A DNA stretch of 64,000 nucleotides from Chamaea fasciata (taxonomy: Eukaryota; Chordata; Aves; Passeriformes; Sylviidae), in contig JARCOQ010000005.1 of assembly GCA_029207755.1 (NCBI GenBank), positions 57,969,449 through 58,033,448 on the forward strand, given 5' to 3'. Positions 51,901-61,300 of the stretch are shown here, one piece after another. A program made the translations under genes and the position numbers. The notes beneath the pieces were generated by a model, which did no database searches, had not been told where the DNA came from, and saw only the letters and a program-made list of their open reading frames with translations. How positions within the stretch are numbered: position 1 is the first letter of the stretch; each line of letters starts with the position of its first letter.

Positions 51901-54752
51901 TCTTCCAACTTGCAGCCAGAGAAGTTCTGCCAGATTTGGTGTCAGTCCTGCCCGAGTCTGTGCCCGGGTGTGAGGTTTCCTGTGAGACCACCGCGTCCAT
52001 CTGCTACACCCTGTTCAACCTGACCCAGAGCAGCTCACACAATGCCCGCCTGCTCCTCAGTGCCCACGGCCTGCCCAAGGTCATTGCCATCAGCATGAAT
52101 GACAGGTAAGAGTCTCCACAAGCCTCACTCTTCCCCCAGGTGAAAAAGAAACTGCAGCCTCGCTGCTCAGGGAGAAAAAACGCTTCATCTCAGCGTACAG
52201 GACAGCCCAAACAAGTGATGTGGATAGAACTGCACTGATTGGGAAATACAGACAGATCTCTTACAACAACTCTCCCGTCCATAGCTAAATTCACCAGGTT
52301 CCAGCATTTTAAATAACTCCTCAGAAGATAACTGCACAACATTATCTAAATTCTGATATATATTTAGTGACTGATCATCAGATCTCATCTGTACCCAAAA
52401 TATCTTCCCTGTTCATTGTAACACAGCCCTAATAAACTTTAGCAATAAAGTGCAGGGATATGTTTTATAGAACTTATAGATCTGTACTTAAAAGTAATTT
52501 ATTGGCATTTTAGAGAACAGATTCAAAATCTAATCATTTTTAATATGTAAGGACGTGCAATCAATATTTACTCAAAAGATAATTAATGCTTTATAAATAG
52601 GAATAATTATTCTATTTGCCTCACTCTCTCTTTGCAAAATGAAAGAGGAAATCAATCTCAGTAAAGGCCTCATGAGGCCCTGGATAGTTTAAATCCTGTC
52701 TAACTAACCAGAGATTTTACCTGCTGGAAAGATTCTTTCAAATGCTTGTTGTGCTGAGGGTATTTTCCTCAGCTGAAAATGCATAATATGATAGCTGCTC
52801 TAAGATGTAGACTACAGAGAATTTGATTTCTCCCTAAATTTGAAGAGTGAAGCAGGGAGGCAGGTTTCATTTGTTTTAGTCGTAAGGACAGCTTAAAACA
52901 TGCTACAGTACCTAAAGGGTGGCAAACGAACACTTAGGAGTAAAGAGAGATAAAACAAATGCTGTGAGGTTATGTTTGCTGAAGTCTGTACATGTACTGT
53001 GCACTGTGATTATGATGTGGGAATTTAAATATGTTTAATCATTCTTTTTGCAAAATGGCAGCAATATGTTCAGCAAAGCCAGCAGGGCTGCTTCAGTTCT
53101 CCTCTACTCCCTGTGGTCACACACCGATCTCCACAGTGCTTACAAAAAGGTAAGCACAAAGAAAAACGATCTGTTCTTTCAGACCTAGAACCCTTTCATT
53201 TGTCCTCTGGGGCCATTAGCAGTCCTGTACATTTAAGAATCAACCTATGGTAGGATTCAAGTGGTCCCTGAATTTGGTTTTCTTATTTACTTGTACTTAA
53301 GCATGCATAAATAATGCATGGCCTTATTTTTTGCTTGTCTGTGTTCATGTTCTCTCCCTCTGTGGTTTTATATCTGCTGGCAAAGCTTATGAAAAGTGTT
53401 GCTGCTGCCTGCCAGAAGTGTCAGGTGGTGAGAAGTGATGCAGAGTAGGTGACCATCCACACTGGCTGAACCAGCCTGGCAGAGAGGAACTAAGGTGCCA
53501 GCAGAAACAAAGGCAGGGCGAAGCAGCTTCCTGCTTTAAAACCAGAACAGTTTTGTTCTCCTTGTTTGCACAGCCTGGTAGCCCAGGTGTCAGCTACAAT
53601 CAGACAAAACCTATGGCCTGGGAAATGTGTTGGCAAACATTTACTGCCATAGTCAGATTAAACAAAACATGACCAGCATGAGTCTGCCACAAACCAGTTT
53701 GGGTGTTTTGAAGCTCTGTTCCTGCTTTTTCAACACTCAGCTGAGTTAACTTCCACCTACCTAGCTTCACCCTGCATTACAAACTGTTTTCAAACCTTGT
53801 GTGTTTGCTGTTCAGAATTTGTCACTCCAAATTCCCTATTACCTAAAATTGTTCCAAGTTCTCAAGCAAGCTGTTAGCATTTAATGTTCAGCCATTTCTC
53901 TTTGTAGATTTTTTTTTGGTTGAAATTTGTTCCAAAAAAGTTTCTTAGCATAAACTTTAACAGTGTTGCATCACACTCAGCAGGCACTGCCCCACAAACC
54001 AGAAATCTCTGTTCAAGGATAAGGCTATTGTGCCATATAAATTCTTAACTAGCTTTTGTTGTCTCTGTTTTTTTTTTTACAACTGCATTTCTGACTTTAT
54101 CATACAGCAATATCCCTGATGGCATGAATTTTATGAATTTACTGGTAGTTTACGAAAGTCTATAAGACACGTTTGTCAGACCTGATTTTCAAAAATGCTG
54201 ATTATTTGCTCCTCCTGTGCAAATCAGGTTCCCTAGAGACACCAGGTATGGCACTGAAAACTTCAGAACCATCTAATGCCTAGACATTTTGGAAACTTTA
54301 GTCTAATAAGCCACAGAAATCAATTGATCAAATAAAACTGATAAAATCCTGAGTCATTTTGGTATTGCCCTGTGTTCTTTGTTCTGACAGGGTTAATCTC
54401 AGCTAGGTCAATCTCAGCTATTAGTCACCTTAAAGTTAGGAGTCTGTAGAGCTGAGCTAGAAGAACAGGCTTCTGGTACAGTCAGTCAGGGAGAATTCAG
54501 TAATTCCAATTCTCTTCCCTTCTATCTTGGACCAAACTGCCTGTTCTGTCTCTGTGACTGCACAGGGCTGTGCCTAGACCCCTACCATGGCTCCTTCTTC
54601 AGCTTTTAGGCAGCTGGACCCACCCTTCCCTTGCAGAATCAGCACTGGAGATAATGAATTGTTCTGTTCCTTCCATTCCAAAGGCTGACTTTAAGAAGGC
54701 GGATTTCATCAACAGCCGGACCACGAAAGCCTATAACTCACTCAAGGACTGA
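18742..54752 (+). CDS. PKP2: Plakophilin-2, complete gene (13 coding exons, 830 aa)
   Basis: PKP2 is an armadillo-family protein of the desmosomal plaque; it links desmosomal cadherins and plakoglobin to desmoplakin and also occurs in the nucleus. Coding exons: 18742-18949, 25943-26055, 28500-29191, 33632-33770, 36288-36495, 40811-40988, 47360-47477, 48986-49147, 49555-49728, 50304-50457, 51916-52105, 53062-53149, 54684-54752. They join without a frame break. Residues 10-37 are the HR2 head motif ([11 protein letters not shown]); 73-80 hold a 14-3-3-type serine site (HRASSVPE); 237-250 hold a conserved [13 protein letters not shown] block; armadillo repeats run from about 340 to about 810; the C-terminus is AYNSLKD. 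Against human PKP2a (837 aa, from memory) the match is near-identical in the HR2 and armadillo cores and looser in the middle of the head. Exon phases agree with human, and length differences (-15, -6, +3, -3 nt) give exactly 7 fewer residues. The 18742 ATG is the only in-frame AUG found from 18340 to exon 1. No stop, frameshift or non-canonical splice site was seen. Confidence 0.97.
18950..25942 (+). other. PKP2 intron 1
   Basis: 6993 bp. The first ~320 bp belong to the CpG island; the rest is AT-rich with no recognised transposon or exon. The first long intron of a tissue-regulated gene is a likely place for enhancers, but I cannot point to a specific one. Confidence 0.8.
25943..26055 (+). 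CDS. PKP2: PKP2 exon 2
   Basis: Encodes residues 70-107; the codon split with exon 1 gives G70. Acceptor is TTCCAG|GCAGC and donor is CCAG|GTGAGG. It is 113 nt, the same as the human exon. It carries HRASSVPE (73-80), equivalent to the human HRTSSVPE segment around Ser82 that is a known C-TAK1/14-3-3 site; the phosphoserine equivalent here would be Ser77. The second half ([20 protein letters not shown]) is less conserved. Confidence 0.94.
26056..28499 (+). other. PKP2 intron 2
   Basis: 2444 bp, GT-AG, AT-rich. No repeat family or extra exon recognised. Confidence 0.8.
28500..29191 (+). CDS. PKP2: PKP2 exon 3 (large head-domain exon)
   Basis: Encodes residues 108-338 (first two bases of codon 338). 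Acceptor is GGAGCAG|GTTGCC and donor is CTGGG|GTAAGC. It is 692 nt against 698 nt in human. It is rich in Ser, Arg, Tyr and Gln, as expected for the unstructured plakophilin head. Conserved islands are the basic [11 protein letters not shown] segment (133-143), YARSEIVG (185-192) and [15 protein letters not shown] (236-250), with [12 protein letters not shown] (269-280) after that. The open frame continues about 140 nt upstream of the acceptor into intron 2 but shows no family similarity there. Confidence 0.95.
29192..33631 (+). other. PKP2 intron 3
   Basis: 4440 bp. It contains a GC-richer block at 31.84-32.27 kb with a 138-codon minus-strand open frame of unknown nature, and a local direct repeat (CTTTGTTTTTCAGTA) at 30635-30649 and 30657-30671. 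Confidence 0.8.
33632..33770 (+). CDS. PKP2: PKP2 exon 4 (start of armadillo body)
   Basis: Encodes residues 338-384. Acceptor is TTTTAAG|GAGCCC (a weaker AAG acceptor after a pyrimidine-rich stretch) and donor is AAAA|GTAAGT. It contains [12 protein letters not shown] and the highly conserved [16 protein letters not shown], the first armadillo-repeat helices. It is 3 nt longer than the human exon, an extra residue in the SENTQSTPR loop. Confidence 0.95.
33771..36287 (+). other. PKP2 intron 4
   Basis: 2517 bp. It contains a 14 bp direct repeat (AAGTCTCTTACAAG) at 34229-34242 and 34252-34265, and a poly(A) tract near 35894-35910. No exon recognised. Confidence 0.8.
36288..36495 (+). CDS. PKP2: PKP2 exon 5 (armadillo repeats 1-2)
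   Basis: Encodes residues 385-454 (208 nt, same as human). Acceptor is CTCACAG|GTTTTC and donor is CACAG|GTAGTG. It starts with [15 protein letters not shown], which reads as the canonical armadillo consensus, then [28 protein letters not shown], nearly identical to human. It ends in phase 1 within IETKKQIT-G. In human the alternative PKP2b exon is inserted immediately after this exon. Confidence 0.96.
36496..40810 (+). other. PKP2 intron 5 (position of human alternative exon 6)
   Basis: 4315 bp. It contains a G13 homopolymer at 36803-36815 and an (ATTTT)n array near its 3' end. I find no in-frame 132-nt exon resembling the human PKP2b insert, as expected because that exon derives from a primate Alu. 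Confidence 0.8.
40516..40608 (+). repeat. (ATTTT)n microsatellite in intron 5
   Basis: Eighteen or more perfect ATTTT units, ending 202 bp before the exon 6 acceptor at 40811. Confidence 0.98.
40811..40988 (+). CDS. PKP2: PKP2 exon 6 (equivalent to human exon 7)
   Basis: Encodes residues 454-513 (178 nt, same as human exon 7). Acceptor is ATTACAG|GTTTGC and donor is TGAG|GTGAGC. It begins [15 protein letters not shown], the armadillo helix directly continuing QIT from exon 5, and ends with [11 protein letters not shown]. The acceptor lies about 200 bp downstream of a long (ATTTT)n array. Confidence 0.96.
40989..47359 (+). other. PKP2 intron 6
   Basis: 6371 bp, the second-longest intron. It contains a perfect 12-bp hairpin at 44031-44061 and facing A14/T14 homopolymers at about 45400-45460. 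Short open frames (42688-43053, 44196-44540, 45913-46242) lack family signatures. Confidence 0.8.
44031..44061. repeat. Perfect 12-bp inverted repeat (hairpin) in PKP2 intron 6
   Basis: GTTTCCAGGATA, seven-base loop GTCAGCC, TATCCTGGAAAC. No mismatch. Function unknown. Confidence 0.9.
47360..47477 (+). CDS. PKP2: PKP2 exon 7 (equivalent to human exon 8)
   Basis: Encodes residues 513-552. Acceptor is TGCACAG|AAACAT and donor is ACAAG|GTAATC. The product reads [23 protein letters not shown] and [16 protein letters not shown], matching human [23 protein letters not shown]. It is an armadillo helix pair in the N-terminal half of the superhelix. The exon is 118 nt and restores phase 0. Confidence 0.95.
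47478..48985 (+). other. PKP2 intron 7
   Basis: 1508 bp, no recognised repeat other than short homopolymers near 47740 and 47995. Confidence 0.8.
48986..49147 (+). CDS. PKP2: PKP2 exon 8 (equivalent to human exon 9)
   Basis: Encodes residues 553-606. Acceptor is TTTTAG|GCCACA and donor is AGAG|GTAAAG. It contains [21 protein letters not shown] and then the start of the long insert between armadillo repeats 5 and 6 (residues roughly 575-620) that bends the superhelix in plakophilins: [20 protein letters not shown]. One residue shorter than human in the insert. The exon is 162 nt with phase 0 on both sides, so skipping would keep the frame. Confidence 0.95.
49148..49554 (+). other. PKP2 intron 8
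   Basis: 407 bp, the shortest intron, ending in the tandem-acceptor region of exon 9. Nothing else recognised. Confidence 0.85.
49555..49728 (+). CDS. PKP2: PKP2 exon 9 (equivalent to human exon 10)
   Basis: Encodes residues 607-664. Acceptor is TGTTTAG|AAGCAG and donor is GGACCA|GTAAGT. It finishes the armadillo insert ([18 protein letters not shown]) and continues [19 protein letters not shown] and [17 protein letters not shown]. The start at 49555 is chosen because KQQD aligns residue for residue with human QYQD; further in-frame AGs occur at +3, +6 and +9 nt. The exon is 174 nt and phase 0-0. Confidence 0.94.
49729..50303 (+). other. PKP2 intron 9
   Basis: 575 bp, no repeat or extra exon recognised. 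Confidence 0.85.
50304..50457 (+). CDS. PKP2: PKP2 exon 10 (equivalent to human exon 11)
   Basis: Encodes residues 665-716. Acceptor is TTGCACAG|ATGCC and donor is ACATAG|GTGAGC. It contains [36 protein letters not shown] and [11 protein letters not shown], armadillo helices matching human MPTSVAQTVVQKESGL and [20 protein letters not shown]. It is locally more GC-rich and CpG-containing than its flanking introns. The equivalent human acceptor is the site of the known cardiomyopathy splice variant c.2146-1G>C. Confidence 0.95.
50458..51915 (+). other. PKP2 intron 10
   Basis: 1458 bp, AT-rich, no recognised repeat. Confidence 0.8.
51916..52105 (+). CDS. PKP2: PKP2 exon 11 (equivalent to human exon 12)
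   Basis: Encodes residues 716-779. Acceptor is ACTTGCAG|CCAGAG and donor is GACAG|GTAAGA. Reads [35 protein letters not shown] and [21 protein letters not shown], aligning with human KETLPDLVSIIPDTVPS and ETTASACYTLNNIIQNS. The donor corresponds to the human c.2489+1 splice site. Confidence 0.95.
52106..53061 (+). other. PKP2 intron 11
   Basis: 956 bp, AT-rich, no recognised repeat. Confidence 0.8.
53062..53149 (+). CDS. PKP2: PKP2 exon 12 (equivalent to human exon 13)
   Basis: Encodes residues 779-808 (88 nt). The acceptor AAATGGCAG|CAATATG has an interrupted pyrimidine tract (ATTCTTTTTG before CAAAATGG). Donor is AAAAG|GTAAGC. Reads [20 protein letters not shown] then [10 protein letters not shown], matching human [23 protein letters not shown]. 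Last full armadillo helix of the protein. Confidence 0.94.
53150..54683 (+). other. PKP2 intron 12
   Basis: 1534 bp, no recognised repeat. Confidence 0.8.
54684..54752 (+). CDS. PKP2: PKP2 exon 13, C-terminus and stop (equivalent to human exon 14)
   Basis: Encodes residues 809-830 followed by TGA at 54750-54752. Acceptor is TTCCAAAG|GCTGAC. Reads [22 protein letters not shown]; human ends [22 protein letters not shown]. The exon continues into the 3' UTR. Confidence 0.95.
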   Translation, partial: ADFKKADFINSRTTKAYNSLKD

Positions 54753-55635
54753 ATCAGAGCATGACACCACGGGAGACAGAGATCATACAGCAGCTAATGT
54801 AACCATCCCCACAGGATTGGTGTTGCCATCATGAACCACAAAGCATCTCAGAACAAAGGGGCTGATTTTCTATAAAGACTTGAGTGGACAGAGAGTAGCT
54901 TTTTTGAGGTTTTAATACTAATCACCTTGTCATCACTGTATGTATCAACACAAGAATAACCAAAGATGGATTCTCCAGGATGTCTGAGGTGAAGTTTCAT
55001 CCAGGTTTACCACTAGTCAGAGCTCCAGATAACAGTCTTTGCTCTATACAGAGGAGTTTGAAATGCTGCTTGGCAGCAAATCCTTTTCAGACTGTTTTAT
55101 ACCAGAAGTTTTCTACAGTGGATAAGCATCAAGTGCACTGCTCAGAATTTAGTAATTTTTCACTCTTGTTTTTTTCACACAGCTAAATAAGAATCTCCAG
55201 ACTCTGTGAGTACGCACAAGAAGCTGTTTCACTACCTGCATTATAAAAGCACCAATGAAGTTAAAATTACTATTTTTGTATTGCTTGTTTTCATGGGCTC
55301 ACTGGTTCTTAAGCCTCTTTCCTTTGAGATTTCATCAGCATCAGCAGGAAAACTGATTTTACATAGATCTTATCCTGCCTTTCTCCTCTCATCCTCCCTT
55401 ACATGGCTGTTGCATTTTACAAGCATGTCCAGAAAGGATTTTAACTAGAACCACTAGGTTTAAGGCACTATGTTTCAGATGACACTTTGGGCTGAACTTA
55501 AGCTCATCATTCTTTGCTAGTTGGTGGAGAAATTATTTGTGGGTGATTCAGTGATTATTTTAAGAAATTGCAATTTCAAAACAATTCTATTGATAATCTA
55601 TATATAATAAAGGGAGTGGAGTCTTGCCTTTATTT
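54753..55635 (+). other. PKP2: Probable PKP2 3' untranslated region
   Basis: Non-coding sequence after the PKP2 stop with no further exon-like segment. An AATAAA at 55606-55611 is followed by a GT-rich stretch around 55620-55675, the usual arrangement of a vertebrate poly(A) site. The end is an estimate from that signal; no transcript evidence is available. Confidence 0.6.
55606..55611 (+). terminator. Candidate polyadenylation signal AATAAA for PKP2
   Basis: First canonical AATAAA I see downstream of the stop, about 855 nt after it, with GT-rich sequence downstream. Cleavage would be expected about 10-30 nt after the hexamer. Confidence 0.6.
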
Positions 55636-58600
55636 TTGAAGTAATACACACACACAAGAGGCTGGGCTCTGTGCTGATTAAGGAATTCATCTGATCCTGT
55701 TTCATATTCTCTTACTTGAAATGATCATCCTCCCTACAGCAATTACATGCCATGAGACAACTTTAGGACTATGCCTGCATATGTGGGAATAGGTAACAGG
55801 AGGGAAGAAAATTCCTGAGGACCTGAAGGCTCAGGTTTTCATGATATGATGCTCAAGATGGTAAAGAAGCACTAAAAAAAAATCCCATCTGCTACACTGA
55901 GTAACTCAGATTTTTCTCAAAAAAAAAAAAAAATCCCCAGGGGTTAGATTGTCCATAAAACCAGTAGGAAATTCTTGTTTAAATATTGGGTTATTAGCAG
56001 AAGTGTTCTGGCATTACTCTTTTGAAATCAGGGGAGGTGAACTGCCTTTAGGGCATTGGATATTTTGTCATGTGTGTTTACAAGCTCTGCTGCTCCAGCA
56101 GAGCCCATCCTGTACCCTCACTGCTGAACAGCTTTTCTTGTCCAGAAGGAGATGCAAAATCCTTGGAGTAGGACACTCACAGGGGAGGTCACCTGGCCTC
56201 TTCATTTCAGCACTTCTGGCTAAAGGGCTGGCTCCTACCAGAAATTTAGAACCAGCAGTTTGTACCACTGCACGGTGTCCAAACATATTGCTGGATATCT
56301 GGGAGCTAAATTCTGCTGGTAGATGCACATAGTTCTCCAAGGAGTCCCAGAAAGTCCCACACGTGCACACAAAACAGAATGTGCCCCGGGGAGGGAACTG
56401 AACAACACTGCTTTCCCATCACTGATCATTTTCACAGGGCCGTTAGTCCTCCACATTTGCTTTGAATAACTCAAATCAAATGCACTCCAGTAGGAGGTTT
56501 TAAAAATACTATTATTTTTGTAAGATGTCATATTCAAAATACTGCAGGTCCAAAAACAACACAGGGAAAGGGAACTTACAGCCCTGCATGTTGAGGGAAT
56601 TGTTTTTATAACTTTTTCAAATATGATAGAAAACAGACAATTAAAATCCAACTTTCTCTTCTAACTTGTTAACCCAAGTAACTCTGCTTGTGCCATGAAA
56701 GAATGAATACCAGAAAACCTGGACAAGTCTCCTTTTACTGCCCAAAAGAAGTGGTAGATAAAATTAATATAGAAAGAGTAAACCTGTATACAGAGCAGCA
56801 TAGGAATGAAGAATTGCAGTCTAAAAGATCAAGAAGGGAGCTTTTAGAGATACTCATGCATTTAGTTTTATTAAACTCACATGCTTTTTAAAAAACAAAA
56901 CAACAGTGCTGGGTACTTTTAAACATATATGTGTACCTCTCAGTAAGATGCCCTTAAAAAGGAAATGCAGAGTTTTTTGGGTTGTTTCCATTGATGCAGT
57001 GATTTTAAAGGTCTTCTTCAATTGCAGTGAATTTATGATAGTGTCCCTTTAAAATCAAAGCAGTGTTCAAAAGTCACAAAGAAGTATCTCAGACCTGGCA
57101 GCAACATGAGAAGCATGAGACACGCCTTGTTACAACTGATCTCCTACTTGTATGCAATCAAAAACATTTCAGCAGGACTCCAAAGAAAACAAAGCACAGA
57201 AATAATAAAGTGCTCTCTCTAATGCAAAAAATCTGTCTTTGGTCTTTTTGTTATTAGTCAACCTACTTGGTTGGGATGCAGCAAATGTATTTTTAAGCCT
57301 TAGCCCTTCCTTCAAATGGGCAAACTCATTTTTAAACTAAATCTGGGTATGGAGACTTTGACTTCTAAAACAGGACAGTGTTGCTGAAGGCAAGTTGTGT
57401 AAAGTTCCTGTTGGATTCAGAGTCCTCCTGCTAATCCTTTCTTTGCCTAGTTTTGCTCACCAAACTACCCAGAATCTGCTGTTTTCACCTCTCTTTAATT
57501 GGTATTTGCCAACAAACTTGACCATGGGCCACTGGAGATCTCATAAATAATTAGAATCATCCTCACCATAGTCTTGGACCTGAACAAGTGGGAAATGAAA
57601 CAATCCCACTTGCTCTGTTCCTGAGAGGAGATTGGAAACCTTGAATTTAAACATGCTGAGCAGTGGCCAAAGAGTTTTTGGCTGAACAGGGAACTCACCC
57701 CAGGTCCTCTTGCCTTGTGTCTTAACCAGTACAAGCCAGTACAACCATCTTTCACAGAATTGTTTTAGTAGGAACTCTTAAATAGTACAGATAATTTTGT
57801 AGTAGATTATGACATTGCCAGAGAATTAGTCATTCCCTTCCTCAGTTCATCCTCCTACCTTATTTTCTACTGTCACTGCTCCTAAACATCAGTGCTTTTT
57901 CTTCTCCCTCCTTTCCTAAATAGAATTAAACTATGTAAAATATTGCATTATATTGCACATGGGCAGAGGGTTTGGGTTACTTGTCCTTTTTGTGGGGTTT
58001 TTCTTTCGAGAAAAAACATGCTATCTATTAAGAGAGGTTCAGCCTCCCTTTCTGGCCCCATAAAAGAACTTCAGGTGGAATGAGCTGGCACCCTCAAAGG
58101 CCACACACAAGAACCCCAGCCCTCCCCTGGCTCCTGTTTAGCCTGGCAGTCTGTGCTCCAAAGGCAGCCCATGGAAGCTGAGGGCAGACAGGCTGCTTGG
58201 TTCGTTGGTTTTTTGTTTGTCACCATGCTTAGTCCTTAGATTCCAGCCTGGCAGAAGCATCAACATTTTCCTGTCTTTATTTTTCAGGGCCAAAAAGCCC
58301 AAGAGTGTCGCTTCACAGCCCTCTTGGGGAATGCTTCATGAGCTAGCCTGATGAGCAGCCACACAGTGAATCATGCACAAGCTATGCAGTGTTGAGACCT
58401 GGTGCTTCCCAAGCTATTCCAACTCCAGCAGCTGCCCTTCCATTCCTTTACTTAAACTGCTGCTGTTTAAAACCTCAGTTTACATTCCTGACTCATACTC
58501 CAGACACATCCCGTGGGGAAGATAACATGACCTTAAATCATTATCTGATGGGAGACAAAGATCTGGAAACAGAAATCACACTGGAGGAAACGCATATTTG

Positions 58601-59642
58601 AGTTCAACATCACAGCACACCAAGGACAAGCCCTGAAGCATCAGATATTGGTGCAACCATGTGAGTTATGCCTGGCATATTGGTTTAGATGTTTCACAGC
58701 CCATTGGAAACCCAGCAGGGAGATTTGCTTAAATACACCAAAGACTAAAAGGGCTTTAGTGCAGACATTGTACACAGATCAGGGGTTTGCCTTTCTCTAC
58801 AGGCTTACTTTGGATATATTAATAGGTTTGCATATGAAGGGGAAATTAACTAATTTTGTCTTATTTCACATGTTCAGAGCTAAAAACATCCTGAAATACA
58901 CATTAGAGGCATTCTAAGCTTAGGATCAGAAATTAGAATTTGCCTGCATTGCTTGTTCAGCTGTATCTTCCAGTACTATACCCAGTGTGACTGTGAATAA
59001 TTCAAGTTTAGGAACTTAACATTTCTTTAACAATTCAGTTGTTCAACCCAAGCTCCCACTCTCTTATTTGTATTTTGTTATTCTTAGTCCTCTATCAGGC
59101 TAGCCTAAATATGCACAGATGCAGAAAAGAGGAAACAGGCATGTCCTTAGCAGCTGCAATTTAGATCCAGTACTGCAAATACCCCCACGGTATCAGGGCC
59201 TTCTTAACAAGCCCATGGTCACAGACCAACACAGAGAAACAGGGACACACTGCAAATCCAGTGCTCATCATCAGGCATTTTTTTCCAGTGCTGATCCCAT
59301 ATTCCCTCCAAATCTTACCTATGCCTGTGTTTTGCACCCTCTAATTGGTAATCAGCTGTAGGACTATGAATCAAAATATCACCACTCACACCTTGAAAGG
59401 AGCTGGGTCCCCAAAATCCCCACCCTGCTCTTCCTTCTGGGGTTGAGAAGGACAGCACTACTACGTGTACTTAAACATCTGGGTCCTCCTGCAACTTCAG
59501 TAAGAGACTTAATGTCTTCCTCAGTTCTAGAGAAATTTAAAGGCATTTTTTGTCCCTCAAAAATATGTCCTTACTGTGTTTTCACCGGAAAGGGAAATAG
59601 CCACAGAAAAATAGCAGTGATAGGCCAAACAGGGTACAATCT

Positions 59643-59668
59643 TTCAGAAAGTTCAGAAACTTTCTGAA
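59643..59668. repeat. Perfect 11-bp inverted repeat (hairpin) with 4-base loop
   Basis: TTCAGAAAGTT, loop CAGA, AACTTTCTGAA. No mismatch. Intergenic. Confidence 0.9.
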
Positions 59669-60753
59669 GCTGATGAAGGTCATAAGAAAGTGGGTTCCTG
59701 TCAGAATAGCTGTGTTTGCCTTGGAATAACAACAAAACAAATCAGTAATGTTGTAGCATCAGTGTTGAACTCTGCCTGGAAAGCACACTGTGCCTTAGGA
59801 CACATGAGTACACTTGAGTTTTAACTCAAAGCTCTGGACATTGGGCTTAGCCCCATTCCAAACTGCGTATGAGTTTAAACTCTGCACAATTCTCAAAGAC
59901 TGGAGAACCTTTGAGTTGCAGTTACAACACAGCAGCACACAGGATGCTAAAGTGAGAGCAGTGGAGGTATTATGTCTTTCTGAAAATTAAAATAGGCATT
60001 CTTAGGGAGTTTTTTCTTTCCTGATGTTGGGAAAAATGCTCTAAACATATGATACACATAGCCTTGAAATACTATTTTTATAATAGTATATTTGTTATTT
60101 TAAAAGTATATGGACAAAAGTTTAGCGTTTTTAATGTAAAGGGAGGCTGGGATTAGAAACTCAGGTCTGATGATGTATATACACGGTGATAAAAAGGAGA
60201 ATCTACAAATCAGTATTTTCACCAGCATTGTGGGGAGTTTTTGTATTTGGTTTGGTTTTGTTTTAGTGGTACTACTACTTGACCTGAAATTACTTAAAAC
60301 CTGGAAGTCAAAATCTGCTGTCTTGGATAGCAGTAATATTCTTGCAAAAGTGTTATTGCAGAAGATTTGGCACAGTTTAAATGACAAAAAGAGATGGAGG
60401 GAAGATTGTCTTCTGGTGTGAAAGATTGGAGCAGAGGCCTTTGAAAGAATTCCTCCTGAGTACAGAGCATGAATTACCCATCGTCCAAGGACAGGTTTCC
60501 TGATCACATCAGTTACTGTTTTGAAGAGAGGTGGACAAATTCACCATTACCTCAGGCTTGTCATTAACTTATTGTGAGGGTTATTATGGATAATAAATAG
60601 GTCACAATGAATTCTACAGTCTATAATATGCTCACCTATGAAAGAAGAGCTATTAAGTGCATCTGAAACGCATGGACCTGTATTATACAAAGCAACCTCA
60701 CATTCTTCACATTCACTGTAGTGGCTACAGATACAGATTTGTTAAACAGGCAT

Positions 60754-60788
60754 TAAAAAAAAAAAAAGAGAGAGAGAGAGAGAGAGAT
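60754..60788 (+). repeat. Poly(A)-(AG)n simple repeat
   Basis: A13 run followed by about ten AG units. Confidence 0.95.
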
Positions 60789-61272
60789 AAAAAAGCCATT
60801 AAAGTCAGCAAACAGCAGTGAGCTGATTCCCAGCAGGAAAGAAAACCAAGGTAATGAAGGTGTAATGAAGGTGTAGCCCTGGACAGTGGTCCCTGATTTC
60901 TCATGTGTTCATTCCAGCCATCTGTGGTAGATGTATATTTTGCTGTCACTGTTTCCACTCCTGCAGTTAGGCAGTAGGACCTTGGCTAGAATTTTTTTTT
61001 TCTCAGTGAACACAAAGCAAAAATAAAATTAAAAACCAGTGTAACGTCTCAAGCCTGAAAAATATTTCACCACAATTCTAGTAAAACATGAAATTCTTGT
61101 TAAATGCCCATGACCCTGTGGTTTGGGCAAGAAAACACCCTCCTGACGGCTGGCAGCATCACCAAAAGGACAGCAAACAGCCAATAGTTTACTCTGGTTT
61201 ATGCTGTTGTCCTTTAAGCAGAGGTACCTTTTTGGAAGGGGACAGTTTAATTTTTACATGCATGCCATGTAA

Positions 61273-61300
61273 AATTGTTAAATGTTACCATTTAACAATT
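61273..61300. repeat. Perfect 12-bp inverted repeat (hairpin) with 4-base loop
   Basis: AATTGTTAAATG, loop TTAC, CATTTAACAATT. No mismatch. AT-rich stem, so weak as RNA; function unknown. Confidence 0.9.

Larger units (their letters stand above)
55636..61260. other. Non-coding 3' flank of PKP2
   Basis: No exon of a neighbouring gene recognised. In human the next gene on this side is YARS2, but I see neither its exons nor a CpG-island promoter before the window ends. It contains an AG dinucleotide repeat (60754-60788) and a hairpin at 59643-59668. Open frames such as 55949-56332 and 56235-56651 (minus) show no domain. Confidence 0.45.

Noticed and set aside
56235..56651. Minus-strand 138-codon frame downstream of PKP2, tested as a possible exon of the neighbouring gene
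   Set aside because: No resemblance to YARS2 or another family and no CpG-island promoter nearby.
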